From assembly GCF_900156095.1 (NCBI RefSeq), contig NZ_FTMJ01000011.1, positions 1 through 64,000 of the forward strand: a DNA stretch of 64,000 nt. The letters are read 5' to 3'. The position numbers and the translations under genes were made by a program. Of the stretch, positions 8,892 through 19,163 are shown piece by piece; within the stretch, counting starts at the first letter, position 1; each line of letters starts with the position of its first letter. The notes under the pieces were generated by a model. It was not told the origin of the DNA, searched no databases, and saw only the letters and a program-made list of their open reading frames with translations. This stretch comes from Aeromonas sp. RU39B (GTDB lineage Bacteria > Pseudomonadota > Gammaproteobacteria > Enterobacterales > Aeromonadaceae).

Positions 8892-9209
8892 TCAAGCCAC
8901 CTCCACCGGGAAATGGTGGCGCCACGACTCGAAGCCACCATCTACACTGTAAACCTCTTCATAGCCTTGCTGAACCAGATATTGTGCTGCGCCTTGGCTA
9001 CTGACGCCGTGATAGCACATCACCAGTACCGGCGTGTCGAAGTCAGTCTGATTCATAAATTGCACCAGACTGGCATTGGTCAGGTGGAAGGCGCCCGGCG
9101 CATGCCCGGTCGCGAAGGATTGCGGGTCGCGAATATCGACCAGACGGGCTTGGCCCTGACTGAGTTTGTCGAAGGCATCTTGCGGGGTGATGTGGGCAAA
9201 CTGATCCAT
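8892..9209 (-). CDS. glpE: Thiosulfate sulfurtransferase GlpE
   Basis: A 105-residue single-domain rhodanese moving sulfane sulfur from thiosulfate to cyanide or thiols in the cytoplasm. The active loop is CYHGVSSQG with Cys65, as in E. coli Glp[19 protein letters not shown] gives the rhodanese N-terminal signature. The start at 9209 has AGGAA upstream and gives the standard N-terminus [10 protein letters not shown]; the longer open frame to 9236 is less likely. Confidence 0.93.
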   Translation of the reverse strand: MDQFAHITPQDAFDKLSQGQARLVDIRDPQSFATGHAPGAFHLTNASLVQFMNQTDFDTPVLVMCYHGVSSQGAAQYLVQQGYEEVYSVDGGFESWRHHFPVEVA

Positions 9210-9275
9210 ACGAGGTTCCTGTTCGTGTCGATACACTTGCCAGTGTAACCCATGGATCCGTGCCTGCTAACCCTA

Positions 9276-9306
9276 CAAAAAGCAGGGAGAGCCGCAGCTC
9301 TCCCTG
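9276..9306 (-). terminator. liv operon terminator
   Basis: CAGGGAGAGC (9283-9292) pairs with GCTCTCCCTG (9297-9306) around a four-base loop. Read on the minus strand it is followed by CTTTTTG. It lies 24 bases beyond the livF stop. Confidence 0.9.
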
Positions 9307-9329
9307 TATAAGCAGTTGGATTAGAAGGC

Positions 9330-10031
9330 TTAACCGCCGAGGTAGGCCTGGCGAACCGCCGGGTTGGCCAACAGTGCCTCACCGGTATCTTCCAGCACCA
9401 CTCGGCCGTTTTCCAGCACATAGCCGCGGTCGGCCAGCTTCAGCGCCTGGTTGGCGTTCTGCTCGACTAAGAAGATGGTCATGCCTTCCTTACGCAGCTG
9501 TTCGATGGTGTCGAAGATCTGCTGGATGATGATCGGGGCCAGACCGAGCGACGGTTCATCGAGCAGCAGCAGGCGCGGCTTGCTCATCAGGGCACGGCCG
9601 ATGGCCAGCATCTGCTGCTCACCACCGGACATGGTGCCGGCGCGCTGGTTGATACGTTCGTGCAGGCGCGGGAACAAGGTGAACACCTTTTGCAGCAGGG
9701 CGTCGTGCTCGCTCTTGTCGACGAAGAAGGCACCCATCAGCAGGTTCTCTTCGACGGTCAGACGGGCGAAGATGCGGCGGCCTTCCGGCACGATGGCGAT
9801 GTCTTTACGCATAATGCGCGAGGCGCCCAGACCGGTAATGTTCTCACCTTCAAACCAGACGCTACCGCTGGAGGCAACCGGGTCACCGCACAGGGTCATC
9901 AGCAGGGTGGTCTTGCCGGCGCCGTTGGCGCCGATCAGGGTGACGATCTCGCCCTGGTCAACCTTGACGCTCACATCGTGCAGCGCCTGAATTTTGCCGT
10001 AGTGGGTCGATACGTTGCGAAGTTCTAACAT
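9330..10031 (-). CDS. livF: Branched-chain amino-acid ABC transporter ATPase LivF
   Basis: A 233-residue ABC ATPase, one of the two that power high-affinity Leu/Ile/Val uptake. It has Walker A GANGAGKT near residue 36, the signature MSGGEQQMLAIGRAL near 135 and Walker B LLLLDEPSLGLAP near 155. The start at 10031 (MLELRNVSTHYG) is ten bases from the livG stop and has AAGGAAGG upstream. It is the last gene of livK-H-M-G-F. Confidence 0.95.
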   Translation of the reverse strand: MLELRNVSTHYGKIQALHDVSVKVDQGEIVTLIGANGAGKTTLLMTLCGDPVASSGSVWFEGENITGLGASRIMRKDIAIVPEGRRIFARLTVEENLLMGAFFVDKSEHDALLQKVFTLFPRLHERINQRAGTMSGGEQQMLAIGRALMSKPRLLLLDEPSLGLAPIIIQQIFDTIEQLRKEGMTIFLVEQNANQALKLADRGYVLENGRVVLEDTGEALLANPAVRQAYLGG

Positions 10032-10041
10032 CGTGCCTTCC

Positions 10042-10809
10042 TTATGATTCGCCCAGATAGGCCTTGATGACCGCGGGATTGTCACGCACCTGTTGCGGCG
10101 TGCCATCGGCCAGCGGAGTCCCCTGATTGACCACGTAGATGTGGTCGGAGATGCCCATCACCAGCTTCATGTCGTGCTCGATAAGCAGAACCGAGACATC
10201 AAATTCGTCACGCAACTTGGCGATCAGCTGATCCAGCTCCTCGGTCTCTTTCGGGTTGAGACCGGCTGCCGGTTCGTCGAGCATCAGGATGGTCGGACGG
10301 GTGCACATACAACGCACGATCTCGAGGCGACGCTGTTGGCCATAGGCCAGGTTACCGGCAGAGCGGTTGGCCAGCGCGGTAAGACCGATGGTGTCGAGCC
10401 AGAATTTGGCCCGCTCCAGCGCATCGCGTTCGGCGGCGCGAAACGCGGGCGTCTTCAGCAGACCCGAGATGAAACCCTGATTGAGGTGCTGATGCTGGGC
10501 GACCAGCAGGTTCTCCAGTACGGTCATCTCCTTGAACAGACGCACGTGCTGGAAGGTACGAACCACACCTTTACGGGCAATCTCATGACCCGGCAGGCCC
10601 TGAATCTCTTCGCCTTTGAAGCGAATGGTGCCGCTGGTGGGGCGATAAAAACCGGTCAGGCAGTTAAACACGGTCGTCTTGCCGGCGCCGTTGGGACCGA
10701 TGATCGAGACGATCTGTTTCTCTTTGAGTTCGAGTGCTACCCCGTTGACGGCCAGCAGGCCGCCGAAACGCATGGAGAGATCGGAGACTTCTAACAACTT
10801 TTGACTCAT
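10042..10809 (-). CDS. livG: Branched-chain amino-acid ABC transporter ATPase LivG
   Basis: A 255-residue ABC ATPase with Walker [10 protein letters not shown] near residue 38, the LivG-type signature [14 protein letters not shown] near 155 and Walker [14 protein letters not shown]. The C-terminal part has the [10 protein letters not shown] stretch typical of this subfamily. It overlaps the livM stop by four bases and pairs with LivF at the inner membrane. Confidence 0.95.
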   Translation of the reverse strand: MSQKLLEVSDLSMRFGGLLAVNGVALELKEKQIVSIIGPNGAGKTTVFNCLTGFYRPTSGTIRFKGEEIQGLPGHEIARKGVVRTFQHVRLFKEMTVLENLLVAQHQHLNQGFISGLLKTPAFRAAERDALERAKFWLDTIGLTALANRSAGNLAYGQQRRLEIVRCMCTRPTILMLDEPAAGLNPKETEELDQLIAKLRDEFDVSVLLIEHDMKLVMGISDHIYVVNQGTPLADGTPQQVRDNPAVIKAYLGES

Positions 10810-12052
10810 TTCGGCAACTCCACATGCTGACGGGTCATCGGGATCAGGCCCTGCGGACGCCAGAGCATCATAAGGACCATCAGCAGGCCAAACATCAACA
10901 TACGGTATTCATTAAAGGCACGCAGTTCTGGCAACACGGTCATGATGATGGCGGCGAGCACCACACCGGCCAGCGAGCCCATACCACCCAGTACCACGAT
11001 AGCCAGAATGATGGCCGACTCGATAAAGGTGAATGACTCCGGGCTGATAAAGCCCTGACGTGCCGCAAAGAAGCTACCGGCAAACCCGGCAAAGGCGGCG
11101 CCGATGGCAAAAGCTGACAGCTTGATGATGGTTGGATTGAGGCCCAGAGAGCGGCAGGCAATCTCGTCTTCACGCAAGGCTTCCCAAGCGCGGCCAAGCG
11201 GCATGTTGAGCAGGCGCTTGATCACCAGCAGGGTGAACACCACCAGCAGCACCGCCATCAGATAGAGGAAGATCACCTTGTAGTTGGCGTCATAGCTGAT
11301 GCCAAAAAACTGGTGGAAGGTTTGGCCGCCATCGGCTTCTGGACGGCGGGAAAACTCCAGACCAAACAGAGTCGGCTTGGGAATGCCGGAAATCCCGTTG
11401 GGGCCGCCGGTGACGGTGGTCAGGTTGTTGAGCAGGATCCGGATGATTTCACCAAAACCCAGCGTCACGATGGCCAGATAGTCACCACGCAGACGCAGTA
11501 CCGGGAAGCCGAGCAGGAAGCCGGCCAGCGCCGCAATTCCGCCAGCGATCGGCAGGCACTGCCAGAAGCCCAGACCAAAGGCCTGATTGAGCAGAGCGTA
11601 GGTGTAGGCGCCGATGGCATAGAAGCCGACATAACCCAGGTCGAGCAGACCGGCCAGACCTACCTGAATGTTAAGCCCCAGCCCCAGCATGACATAAATC
11701 ATGACCAGCGTGGCCAGGTCGAGCACGTTACGCGAGGCCATAAAGGCAAATGCCACCACGGCGACCAGCAGCACCAGCTGACCCAGGCGATGCAGGCCAG
11801 GGTTAGATTGGGCGGTAGGCAGCGAGAAGCTCGGCAGCGCACTGCGCACACTGCCTACACCTGCTGCAATCGGGGTGCGAAACAGCTGGAACAGGAATAC
11901 CACGATGGCACCGAGCGCCAGCATGGGGCCGTTTTCCTGCAGGCGGCTGGCAACGGTCAGGCCAACGCCCTCCATCTGCAACTGGTAGCAAAACAGCCAG
12001 AAACCGAGCACCACGGTAACCAGCGCGGCCACGATGGCCTGTTTGAAATTCT

Positions 12053-12056
<4 letters not shown>
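10806..12056 (-). CDS. livM: Branched-chain amino-acid ABC transporter permease LivM
   Basis: A 416-residue permease (E. coli 425). A two-helix N-terminal extension leads into the core with [24 protein letters not shown] near 130 and the coupling region [13 protein letters not shown] near 290 that contacts the ATPases. It forms the channel with LivH and overlaps both livH and livG by four bases, showing a tightly coupled operon. Confidence 0.94.
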
Positions 12057-12964
<908 letters not shown>

Positions 12965-13035
12965 ATATTTTATAGTTCCTGAGTGATCCGCGAGACACGG
13001 ATCAGCGCGGAATTGACAGCACTCGAATAAATTAA

Positions 13036-13067
13036 AAAAGCAGGACTGCTTTCACACTCCCGCTTTT
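13036..13067 (-). terminator. Attenuating terminator between livK and livH
   Basis: On the minus strand AAAAGCGGGA pairs with TCCTGCTTTT (one G-U pair), followed by more T. It lies 18 bases after the livK stop and before livH. It would let only part of the transcription pass into livHMGF. Confidence 0.75.
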
Positions 13068-13084
13068 CATTCATTTCAGATCAA

Positions 13085-14203
13085 TTACTGCAGTGAAGAA
13101 GAGGAGCCGTCGGCATGCCACTTGTAGATGCCGAAGCTGAAGTTCTTCAGATCACCCGTACTGGACCACTCGAGCGGACCCATAACGGTATCCACTTTGT
13201 GACTGCGCAGATAGTCGGCGATCGCTTCCGGCTCATCACCTGCGTTCTCGATACCGGCACTCAGCGCCTGAATGGCTGCATAGGTCGTCCATACAAACGG
13301 ACCGGAAGAGTCCTGCTTCTTGGCCTTCAGTGCTTCCACGATCTTGGCGTTGGCCGGATCCTGGTCGTACTTCTTCAGCATGGTGACCAGCATGCCTTCA
13401 GAGGCTTTACCGGCGATGGCAGAGATGTCCTTGTTACCCACGCCTTCCGGACCCATGAACTGAGCCTTGAAGCCCTTCTCGGCTGCCTGACGCATGATCA
13501 GACCGAGTTCCGGGTGGTAGCCGCCGTAGTAAACGAAGTCTACGTTCTCTTTCTTCAGTTTGGCGATGAGGGCGGAGAAGTCCTTGTCACCGGCGGTGAT
13601 ACCTTCAAAGGCCACCACATGCGCACCGTTCTTCTTCAGGGTCTCGTTGACCACGGTGGCGATACCTTCACCATATTGCTTCTTGTCGTGGATGACTGCG
13701 ATGTTCTTCGGCTTCACAACGGAAGTGATGTAGTTGGCGGCAGTCGGGCCCTGGTCGCTGTCCAGACCGGTGGTACGCAGAACCAGCTTGTAGCCGCGCT
13801 CGGTGATCTTCGGCGCAGTCGCTGCCGGAGTGATCATCAGCACGCCTTCATCTTCATAGATGTCAGAGGTCGGCAGGGTGCTGTCGGAGCAGAGGTGACC
13901 GATGACGTACTTAACGCCATCGTTGACGACCTTGTTGGCTACAGCCACGGCCTGCTTCGGATCGCAAGCGTCGTCATACTTGATGGCTTCCAGCTTCTTG
14001 CCCTTGATACCGCCAGCCGCGTTGATCTGCTCAACGGCAATCATGCCGCCGGTAAATTCCATGTCACCATATTGTGCAACCGGGCCAGTCAGCGGACCGG
14101 CGATGCCGATCTTGATGGTATCTTCAGCCATGGCCATAGAAGAGGCGCCAAACAAAGCCAAAGAAACAGCGGCGCGAACAACAGATTTACTCCATTTATT
14201 CAT
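13085..14203 (-). CDS. livK: Branched-chain amino-acid periplasmic binding protein
   Basis: A 372-residue LivJ/LivK-type binding protein. A signal peptide (1-26, ending SSMAMA) precedes the mature start [20 protein letters not shown]. The family loop [14 protein letters not shown] near 80 contains the first of the paired Cys; the second is in [10 protein letters not shown]. It captures Leu/Ile/Val in the periplasm for LivHMGF, and the single copy here presumably serves the whole system. Confidence 0.93.
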   Translation of the reverse strand: MNKWSKSVVRAAVSLALFGASSMAMAEDTIKIGIAGPLTGPVAQYGDMEFTGGMIAVEQINAAGGIKGKKLEAIKYDDACDPKQAVAVANKVVNDGVKYVIGHLCSDSTLPTSDIYEDEGVLMITPAATAPKITERGYKLVLRTTGLDSDQGPTAANYITSVVKPKNIAVIHDKKQYGEGIATVVNETLKKNGAHVVAFEGITAGDKDFSALIAKLKKENVDFVYYGGYHPELGLIMRQAAEKGFKAQFMGPEGVGNKDISAIAGKASEGMLVTMLKKYDQDPANAKIVEALKAKKQDSSGPFVWTTYAAIQALSAGIENAGDEPEAIADYLRSHKVDTVMGPLEWSSTGDLKNFSFGIYKWHADGSSSSLQ

Positions 14204-14618
14204 CGATTCGTCCCTTAATCAGTGGATTATTTCCTGGTCCGACGATGTGACAGGTGTCGGACATACCTGTTTTTTATCATCCCTTTAGGGAGAGGAACAA
14301 GTGGTTTAAGATGCTGAAAGGACAGTCTGTCTCACCTCTAAAATGGTTATTTGTGCTTTTTTGATTTCTTGGGTTGGTTTTATATTCCAGTTTTTAAATT
14401 ATCATGAACGCTTGTGTTGCCTGGGGCTGTCGTAGCGATATAAAAAAAGGCGAAATATCAGTCTGATTTTTATCCCATTTTGCCTAAAATCTGTTTGCGC
14501 AAAACCTAACGCCGGTCTAGATTGGCGGTTTGCAAAAAACAACGACGATTTCCGCGCACTTCAAGCCTTCCAGCAGGAAATCTGCTAAAGTTTCGCCTTT
14601 GACAGTCAGGAGAAAAAG
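14204..14618. promoter_or_regulatory. Divergent livK / LacI-family regulator intergenic region
   Basis: This 415-bp AT-rich gap holds the promoters of livK (minus) and the LacI-type regulator (plus). A ten-base palindrome, TTTGCGCAAA at 14494-14503, lies 115 bases before the regulator start. It has the CG-centred form of PurR/RbsR-type operators, but only the core matches, so autoregulation is a guess. No convincing small gene or RNA was found in the rest. Confidence 0.5.
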
Positions 14619-15623
14619 ATGGCCACCATCAAGGATGTCGCGGCACGTGCCGGCGTCTCCATCTCCACCGTTTCGCATGTACTCAATCACACTCGTCGGG
14701 TCAGCGAAGAGGCAACCCAGAAGGTGGTTGAGGCGGTGGCAGAGCTCAATTACGCGCCCAATTCGGTAGCGCGTAGCCTCAAGGTTAATTCGACCAAGAC
14801 CATCGGCATGCTGGTGACCACCAGTGCCAACCCCTTCTTTGCCGAAGTGGTGCGCGGGGTTGAGGCGTACTGCTTCGAGCAGGGCTATAGCCTGATCCTG
14901 TGCAACACCGAGAACCAGCCGCAGCGTCAGCGTCACTACTTGAAGATGCTGATGGAGAAGCGGGTCGATGGCCTGCTGGTGCTGGGGACCGATATCGACA
15001 GCACACTGCGGGATATGTTGCGCAGCCACCAGAGTGTGCCGCTGGTGATGCTCGATTGGGGTACCGAATGCGATTTTGCCAACGTTATCAATGATAACGC
15101 GCGCGCTGGTGCCCGCATGGCCGCCCGCTATCTGCTCGATCAGGGTCACACCGATATCGCCTGCATTACCGGCCAGCTCGACAAGCAGACCACCCAGCAG
15201 CGGATCGACGGTGTCCGTGATGCGCTCTCTGAGCGTGGATTGACCTTGCCGGAGCAGCGGATTTTTGAAGGTGACTTCGAAAGCCAGAGTGGGTTTGACC
15301 AGATGAAGCAGATTCTGGCGCTGACTCCGCGCCCGAGCGCCGTGTTTGCCTTTGACGACCCGATGGCCATTGGCGCCATCTGCGCCGCTTGGGAAGCCGG
15401 GGTCAAGGTGCCGGACGATATCTCGATCATCGGTTATGACGATGTGGAGATGGCTCGCTTTGCCAGTCCGCCGCTCACCACCATCCGCCACCCGAAGGCG
15501 GAGCTCGGCCAGATGGCTGTGCAGCAGTTGGTCGGCCGCATCCGTAACAAGGAGCAGTCGGTTGAATCGGTTACGGTGCAGCCGGAGCTGATCATCCGCC
15601 ATTCGGTGAAGAAGCTGAACTGA
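14619..15623 (+). CDS. LacI-family transcriptional repressor, PurR/RbsR-like
   Basis: A 334-residue regulator. The N-terminal HTH reads MATIKDVAARAGVSISTVSH, with the hinge helix NSVARSLKVN near residue 50 that inserts in the minor groove. The sugar-binding-like domain has NPFFAEVVRGVEAYCFEQGY, close to E. coli RbsR, and the C-terminus IRHSVKKLN resembles Vibrio-type PurR. The PurR purine-contact Arg in the ER-N-T region is Lys here (LDKQT). Ligand and regulon therefore stay open: purines or ribose. No sugar or purine genes lie beside it. Confidence 0.8.
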   Translation: MATIKDVAARAGVSISTVSHVLNHTRRVSEEATQKVVEAVAELNYAPNSVARSLKVNSTKTIGMLVTTSANPFFAEVVRGVEAYCFEQGYSLILCNTENQPQRQRHYLKMLMEKRVDGLLVLGTDIDSTLRDMLRSHQSVPLVMLDWGTECDFANVINDNARAGARMAARYLLDQGHTDIACITGQLDKQTTQQRIDGVRDALSERGLTLPEQRIFEGDFESQSGFDQMKQILALTPRPSAVFAFDDPMAIGAICAAWEAGVKVPDDISIIGYDDVEMARFASPPLTTIRHPKAELGQMAVQQLVGRIRNKEQSVESVTVQPELIIRHSVKKLN

Positions 15624-15645
15624 TCATGGCATCACGCCATAAGAC

Positions 15646-15675
15646 GAAGGGGCCCTGGTGGCCCCTTCTGTTTTT
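15646..15675 (+). terminator. Terminator of the LacI-family regulator gene
   Basis: GAAGGGGCC (15646-15654) pairs with GGCCCCTTC (15660-15668) across CTGGT, followed by TGTTTTT. It sits between convergent genes. Confidence 0.85.
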
Positions 15676-15682
15676 GGCCGGT

Positions 15683-16783
15683 TCAGACGCCCGACTTGAT
15701 GGTGGTCCAGATGCGGGTGCGGGCCCGCTCTGCTTTGGCCGGTAGCGGCTTGAGCGGGAACAGGTGCGCCATTCCTGCTGCGGTGGGCACCAGATCCGGA
15801 TTGTCGCGGATCTCGGCTTTCACCAGTCCAATGCCATCCTTGTTAGGGTTGGGATAACCGGTCTTGTCGCTGATCGGCGCGATCACCTTGGGTTGCAGCA
15901 AGAAGTTGATGAACAGGTAGGCCTCGTCGACATTGGGTGCATCCTTGGGGATGGCCAGCATATCAAACCAGATCGGGGCACCTTCCTTGGGTTGGCGCAT
16001 CGCCACCTTCACGCCGTTGCCGGCATCTTTGGCGATATTGCCAAACTGATAGAAGCTGCCGGAGTAGCCGACTGCCACGCAGATGTTGCCGTTGGCGATG
16101 TCATTCATGTATTTGGATGAGTGGAAGTAGCGGATATAGGGGCGCACTGATAGCAGCAGCTCTTTTGCCTTCTCATAATCGGCCGGATTGGTGCTGTTGG
16201 GCGGCAGTCCCAGATAGTTGAGGGCAATCGGGATGATCTCGGCCGGCGAGTCGAGCAGAGTGATGCCGCACTTGGCCAACTTGCTGGCGTACTCCTTCTT
16301 GAAGATCAGATCCCAGCTATCGACCGGCGCCTTGTCGCCGAGCGCCAGTTTCACCTGGTCGACGTTATAACCCATGATGACGGTGCCATACATATAAGGC
16401 ACGGCATGCTCATTGCCCGGATCGTTCTCTTGCAGCAGCTGCATCAGCTTGGGATCGAGGTGTTGCCAGTTGGGCAACTTGCTGCGGTCGAGCGTGAGAA
16501 ATACTCCCGCCTGCACCTGTTTGGCCAGGAACATATTGGATGGCACCACCACATCGTAGCCGGAGTGGCCAGCCAGCAGTTTGGCCTCGAGCGCCTCGTT
16601 GGTATCGAACACGTCATAGGTCAGCTTGATCTTGGTCTCGGCCTTAAAATCGGTCAGTGCCTGGTCGGTGATATAGTCAGACCAGTTATAGACATGCAGC
16701 TCTGCGGTCTTGGCCTGCACGGCAGGAGAGAGCAGTGTTCCGGCCAGCAGGCTGCTGGCAAACAGGCGGGTGAGTGTCTTCAT
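15683..16783 (-). CDS. Polyamine ABC transporter periplasmic binding protein, PotF/SpuD-like
   Basis: A 366-residue binding protein with a signal peptide (1-24, ending AVQA) and the PotD/PotF hallmarks HVYNWSDYITDQALTDF at the mature start, YDVVVPSNMFL near 80 and AVGYSGSF near 240. PotF-type proteins bind putrescine or related polyamines in the periplasm. GGAG lies nine bases before the start at 16783. It follows the amidohydrolase gene by 36 bp. No permease or ATPase is encoded nearby, so it must use a transporter elsewhere or act as a sensor. Confidence 0.85.
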   Translation of the reverse strand: MKTLTRLFASSLLAGTLLSPAVQAKTAELHVYNWSDYITDQALTDFKAETKIKLTYDVFDTNEALEAKLLAGHSGYDVVVPSNMFLAKQVQAGVFLTLDRSKLPNWQHLDPKLMQLLQENDPGNEHAVPYMYGTVIMGYNVDQVKLALGDKAPVDSWDLIFKKEYASKLAKCGITLLDSPAEIIPIALNYLGLPPNSTNPADYEKAKELLLSVRPYIRYFHSSKYMNDIANGNICVAVGYSGSFYQFGNIAKDAGNGVKVAMRQPKEGAPIWFDMLAIPKDAPNVDEAYLFINFLLQPKVIAPISDKTGYPNPNKDGIGLVKAEIRDNPDLVPTAAGMAHLFPLKPLPAKAERARTRIWTTIKSGV

Positions 16784-16818
16784 GACAGTAATCTCCATGT
16801 TGCAAAAAAGGTCGCCAA

Positions 16819-17847
16819 TCAGCGCTGTTCAAATCCTTCCAGTACATTCACGGCATTGATGCCGATCGCCTCCACCGCATAGCCCCCCTCCATCACAAAC
16901 AGGGTCGGAAGACTCAGCGCCTGAATCCGCTTGCCCATCTTGAGATAGTCCGGGCTGGTCAGCTTGAAGCGGGAAATCGGGTCTTGTTCAAAGGTGTCGA
17001 CGCCGAGTGAAACGATCAGCACATCTGGCTGATAGTCGCTGATGGCTTGGCAACCCTGTTCGAGCGCGGCACTCCACACCGGCCAGTCGCTGCCGGCCGG
17101 TAGTGGCAGGTTGAGGTTGTAGCCTGCACCGGCTGCGCTGCCGGTTTCGTCGGCATAGCCGAGAAAGAAGGGAAATTCGACGGCCGGATCACCATGGATG
17201 GAGACAAATAGCACGTCGCTGCGCTCATAGAAGATCGACTGGGTGCCGTTGCCGTGGTGGTAGTCCACATCGAGGATGGCCACCTTGTGATAGCCCTGAT
17301 CGATAAAGGCCTGGGCTGCGATGGCGGCGTTGTTGAGGTAGCAATAGCCTCCCATCAGATCCGCCGCGGCATGGTGGCCGGGCGGACGGCAGAGGGCAAA
17401 GGCGCAGGAGGCCCCGGCGACGATATGCTGCTGGGCGGTCAGCGCCACTTGCGCCGAGCTGTAGGCCGCCTGCCAGGTGCCGGCAGTAATCGGCACACCG
17501 GCATCGAAGCTGTAATAGCCAAACTGGCCGTGCACGCTGTCCGGTTTCTGCTGGCGCAAGGTGCGGGTCGGCCAGGTGTAGGGCAACAGATCGCCCGCTT
17601 GACCGAGCGCAGCCCAGCGCTCCCACGCGCCTTGCAAGAAATCCAGCATCCCCTGATCGTGCACCCGGGCAATCGGTGCCAGCCCCCCATCGCGCGCTGG
17701 CAGGATCGGCCCGAGCTCGCGAGTCAGTAGACGTTCGCGGATAAAATCGGCCCGCTCCGGTTTTTCAAAACAGGGCATTAACTGGCCGTCGATCAGTTCG
17801 CACCGTCCATGGTGCAGGTGGTGATCATCGCTGTAGATGGTGAGCAT
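16819..17847 (-). CDS. Acetylpolyamine amidohydrolase (class II histone-deacetylase family)
   Basis: A 342-residue zinc deacetylase closely resembling Mycoplana APAH. His158-His159 (RPPGHHAA) and the zinc ligands Asp195 and His197 (DVDYHHGNGTQ) fall at the same numbers as in that enzyme, and GVDTFEQDP supplies the third ligand. MEGGY near the C-terminus gives the catalytic Tyr. It removes acetyl groups from N-acetylputrescine or related polyamines in the cytoplasm. AAGGAG lies seven bases before the start. The paired PotF-like gene supports a polyamine substrate. Confidence 0.88.
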   Translation of the reverse strand: MLTIYSDDHHLHHGRCELIDGQLMPCFEKPERADFIRERLLTRELGPILPARDGGLAPIARVHDQGMLDFLQGAWERWAALGQAGDLLPYTWPTRTLRQQKPDSVHGQFGYYSFDAGVPITAGTWQAAYSSAQVALTAQQHIVAGASCAFALCRPPGHHAAADLMGGYCYLNNAAIAAQAFIDQGYHKVAILDVDYHHGNGTQSIFYERSDVLFVSIHGDPAVEFPFFLGYADETGSAAGAGYNLNLPLPAGSDWPVWSAALEQGCQAISDYQPDVLIVSLGVDTFEQDPISRFKLTSPDYLKMGKRIQALSLPTLFVMEGGYAVEAIGINAVNVLEGFEQR

Positions 17848-17978
17848 CCCGGCTCTCCTTTCTCTGAGGTAACAGCGCCATTGTTGGGTGTTGTTGCAAT
17901 CCTGTGAATGCTGGCAGCGGCCAAAAGGGGATAAATCAGGCCAATCATGGCGGCCCGATTGTCCCTTTTATGTACAAC

Positions 17979-18989
17979 TCAATAGCGAAACTGACTGGGG
18001 GCGACGCCACTCCAGCGCTGGAAGGCATGGCGGAAGCTGGCACTTTCGCTAAACCCCAGCTCTTCGGCAATCTGATAGATGGCGTGACGCTTTTCGGCCA
18101 GCAGTAACTTGGCGCGCTCGAAGCGCAGATCATCGAGCAGCTCCTGATAGTTGGTGCCCATCTCTTTGAGGTGGCGGCGCAGGGTCCGCGCCGAGCAGTG
18201 CATCTGGCCGGCCAGCACCTCCAGACGCGGTGGTGCGCAGAGTTGGGCACCGAGCAGATCACGCACCTTATCCAGCCAGCGTTGGCGCGTGTTGAACTCG
18301 GCATTGAGTTTGCGGCAGCGCACCAGCATCTCGTTGTGGGTGACCGGGTTGGCCAGTGGCAATCGTTCGATCAGGGCGCGGGTATCGATGGCAAACGCAT
18401 CCTGCTCGCCGTTAAAGCGAATGTGCGGGCCAAAGCTGTGGCGATAACTCTCGCTGTAGCTCGTGTCGGATTGGCTGAACTCGGCTGCGCGCACCGGCAA
18501 CGGGTGACCAACCAGATCGCTACAGATTTGGCGCAGCGACGCGAGGCACATCTCGATATTGAAGCGGCGCAGATCGTCACGCTGGCGATAGTGGCTGGCG
18601 CAAATCCAGGCCAGATCGCCATCAATGCGCAGTTGCAGATGGAAATAGGTGCCGAGCAGGGAAGGGTAGGTAAACATCAACTGCAGCGCATCGCCCAGCG
18701 TGGCGCTAGAGATAGCGGCATAGCCGAGCAGGCCATAGGCCGAGATGTGCATACGCTGTCCCAGCACCAGACCGAGGTCACTGCAATGAGCCAGGCCATT
18801 GGCACAGACGGTGAGCTCCTGTTGGCGGGTGATGCGGGCGTCGTTGTTGTGAATATCGGCGACCTCAATACCACTGTGGGCCAGGAGCTCGGTGGTGAGC
18901 CACTCCTGCTGTTCGGGCGAGACATCTCGGCACAGGTAGTCGAGCGCCAGCGAGACGACGTGCAGGGTCGTAAGCTGTGATTCCAGCAT
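17979..18989 (-). CDS. AraC-family regulator with Arabinose_bd-type N-terminal domain
   Basis: A 336-residue regulator. Residues 1-210 resemble the N-terminal domain of OruR/ArgR-like AraC proteins (GLVLGQRMHISAYGLLGYA, LLGTYFHLQL). Residues 235-336 are the two-HTH DNA-binding domain (LAGQMHCSARTLRRHLKEMG and IYQIAEELGFSESASFRHAF). The start at 18989 has AAGGAG six bases upstream; the longer open frame to 19133 lacks similarity. It lies just upstream of, and co-oriented with, the amidohydrolase and PotF-like genes, so control of polyamine use is a reasonable inference. Confidence 0.85.
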   Translation of the reverse strand: MLESQLTTLHVVSLALDYLCRDVSPEQQEWLTTELLAHSGIEVADIHNNDARITRQQELTVCANGLAHCSDLGLVLGQRMHISAYGLLGYAAISSATLGDALQLMFTYPSLLGTYFHLQLRIDGDLAWICASHYRQRDDLRRFNIEMCLASLRQICSDLVGHPLPVRAAEFSQSDTSYSESYRHSFGPHIRFNGEQDAFAIDTRALIERLPLANPVTHNEMLVRCRKLNAEFNTRQRWLDKVRDLLGAQLCAPPRLEVLAGQMHCSARTLRRHLKEMGTNYQELLDDLRFERAKLLLAEKRHAIYQIAEELGFSESASFRHAFQRWSGVAPSQFRY

Positions 18990-19163
18990 GGCAGACTCCT
19001 TCATCCGTGAATGGAGGTGGCTACGAGGCCACCTGAACGAGTCAGGCAGCAAGCGTGCCAGCTTGATGAAGGTGGTGCTGGAGCGGCGGCAACGCCGCCT
19101 GCGGGATAAACCGGCTCCCTGTTGTGAGCGCATTGCCCTGACAGAGGGCCCAGCGGCAGTGCG

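Noticed and set aside
13115..14218. A 367-codon open frame on the plus strand
   Set aside because: Antisense to livK, which has a signal peptide and family motifs.
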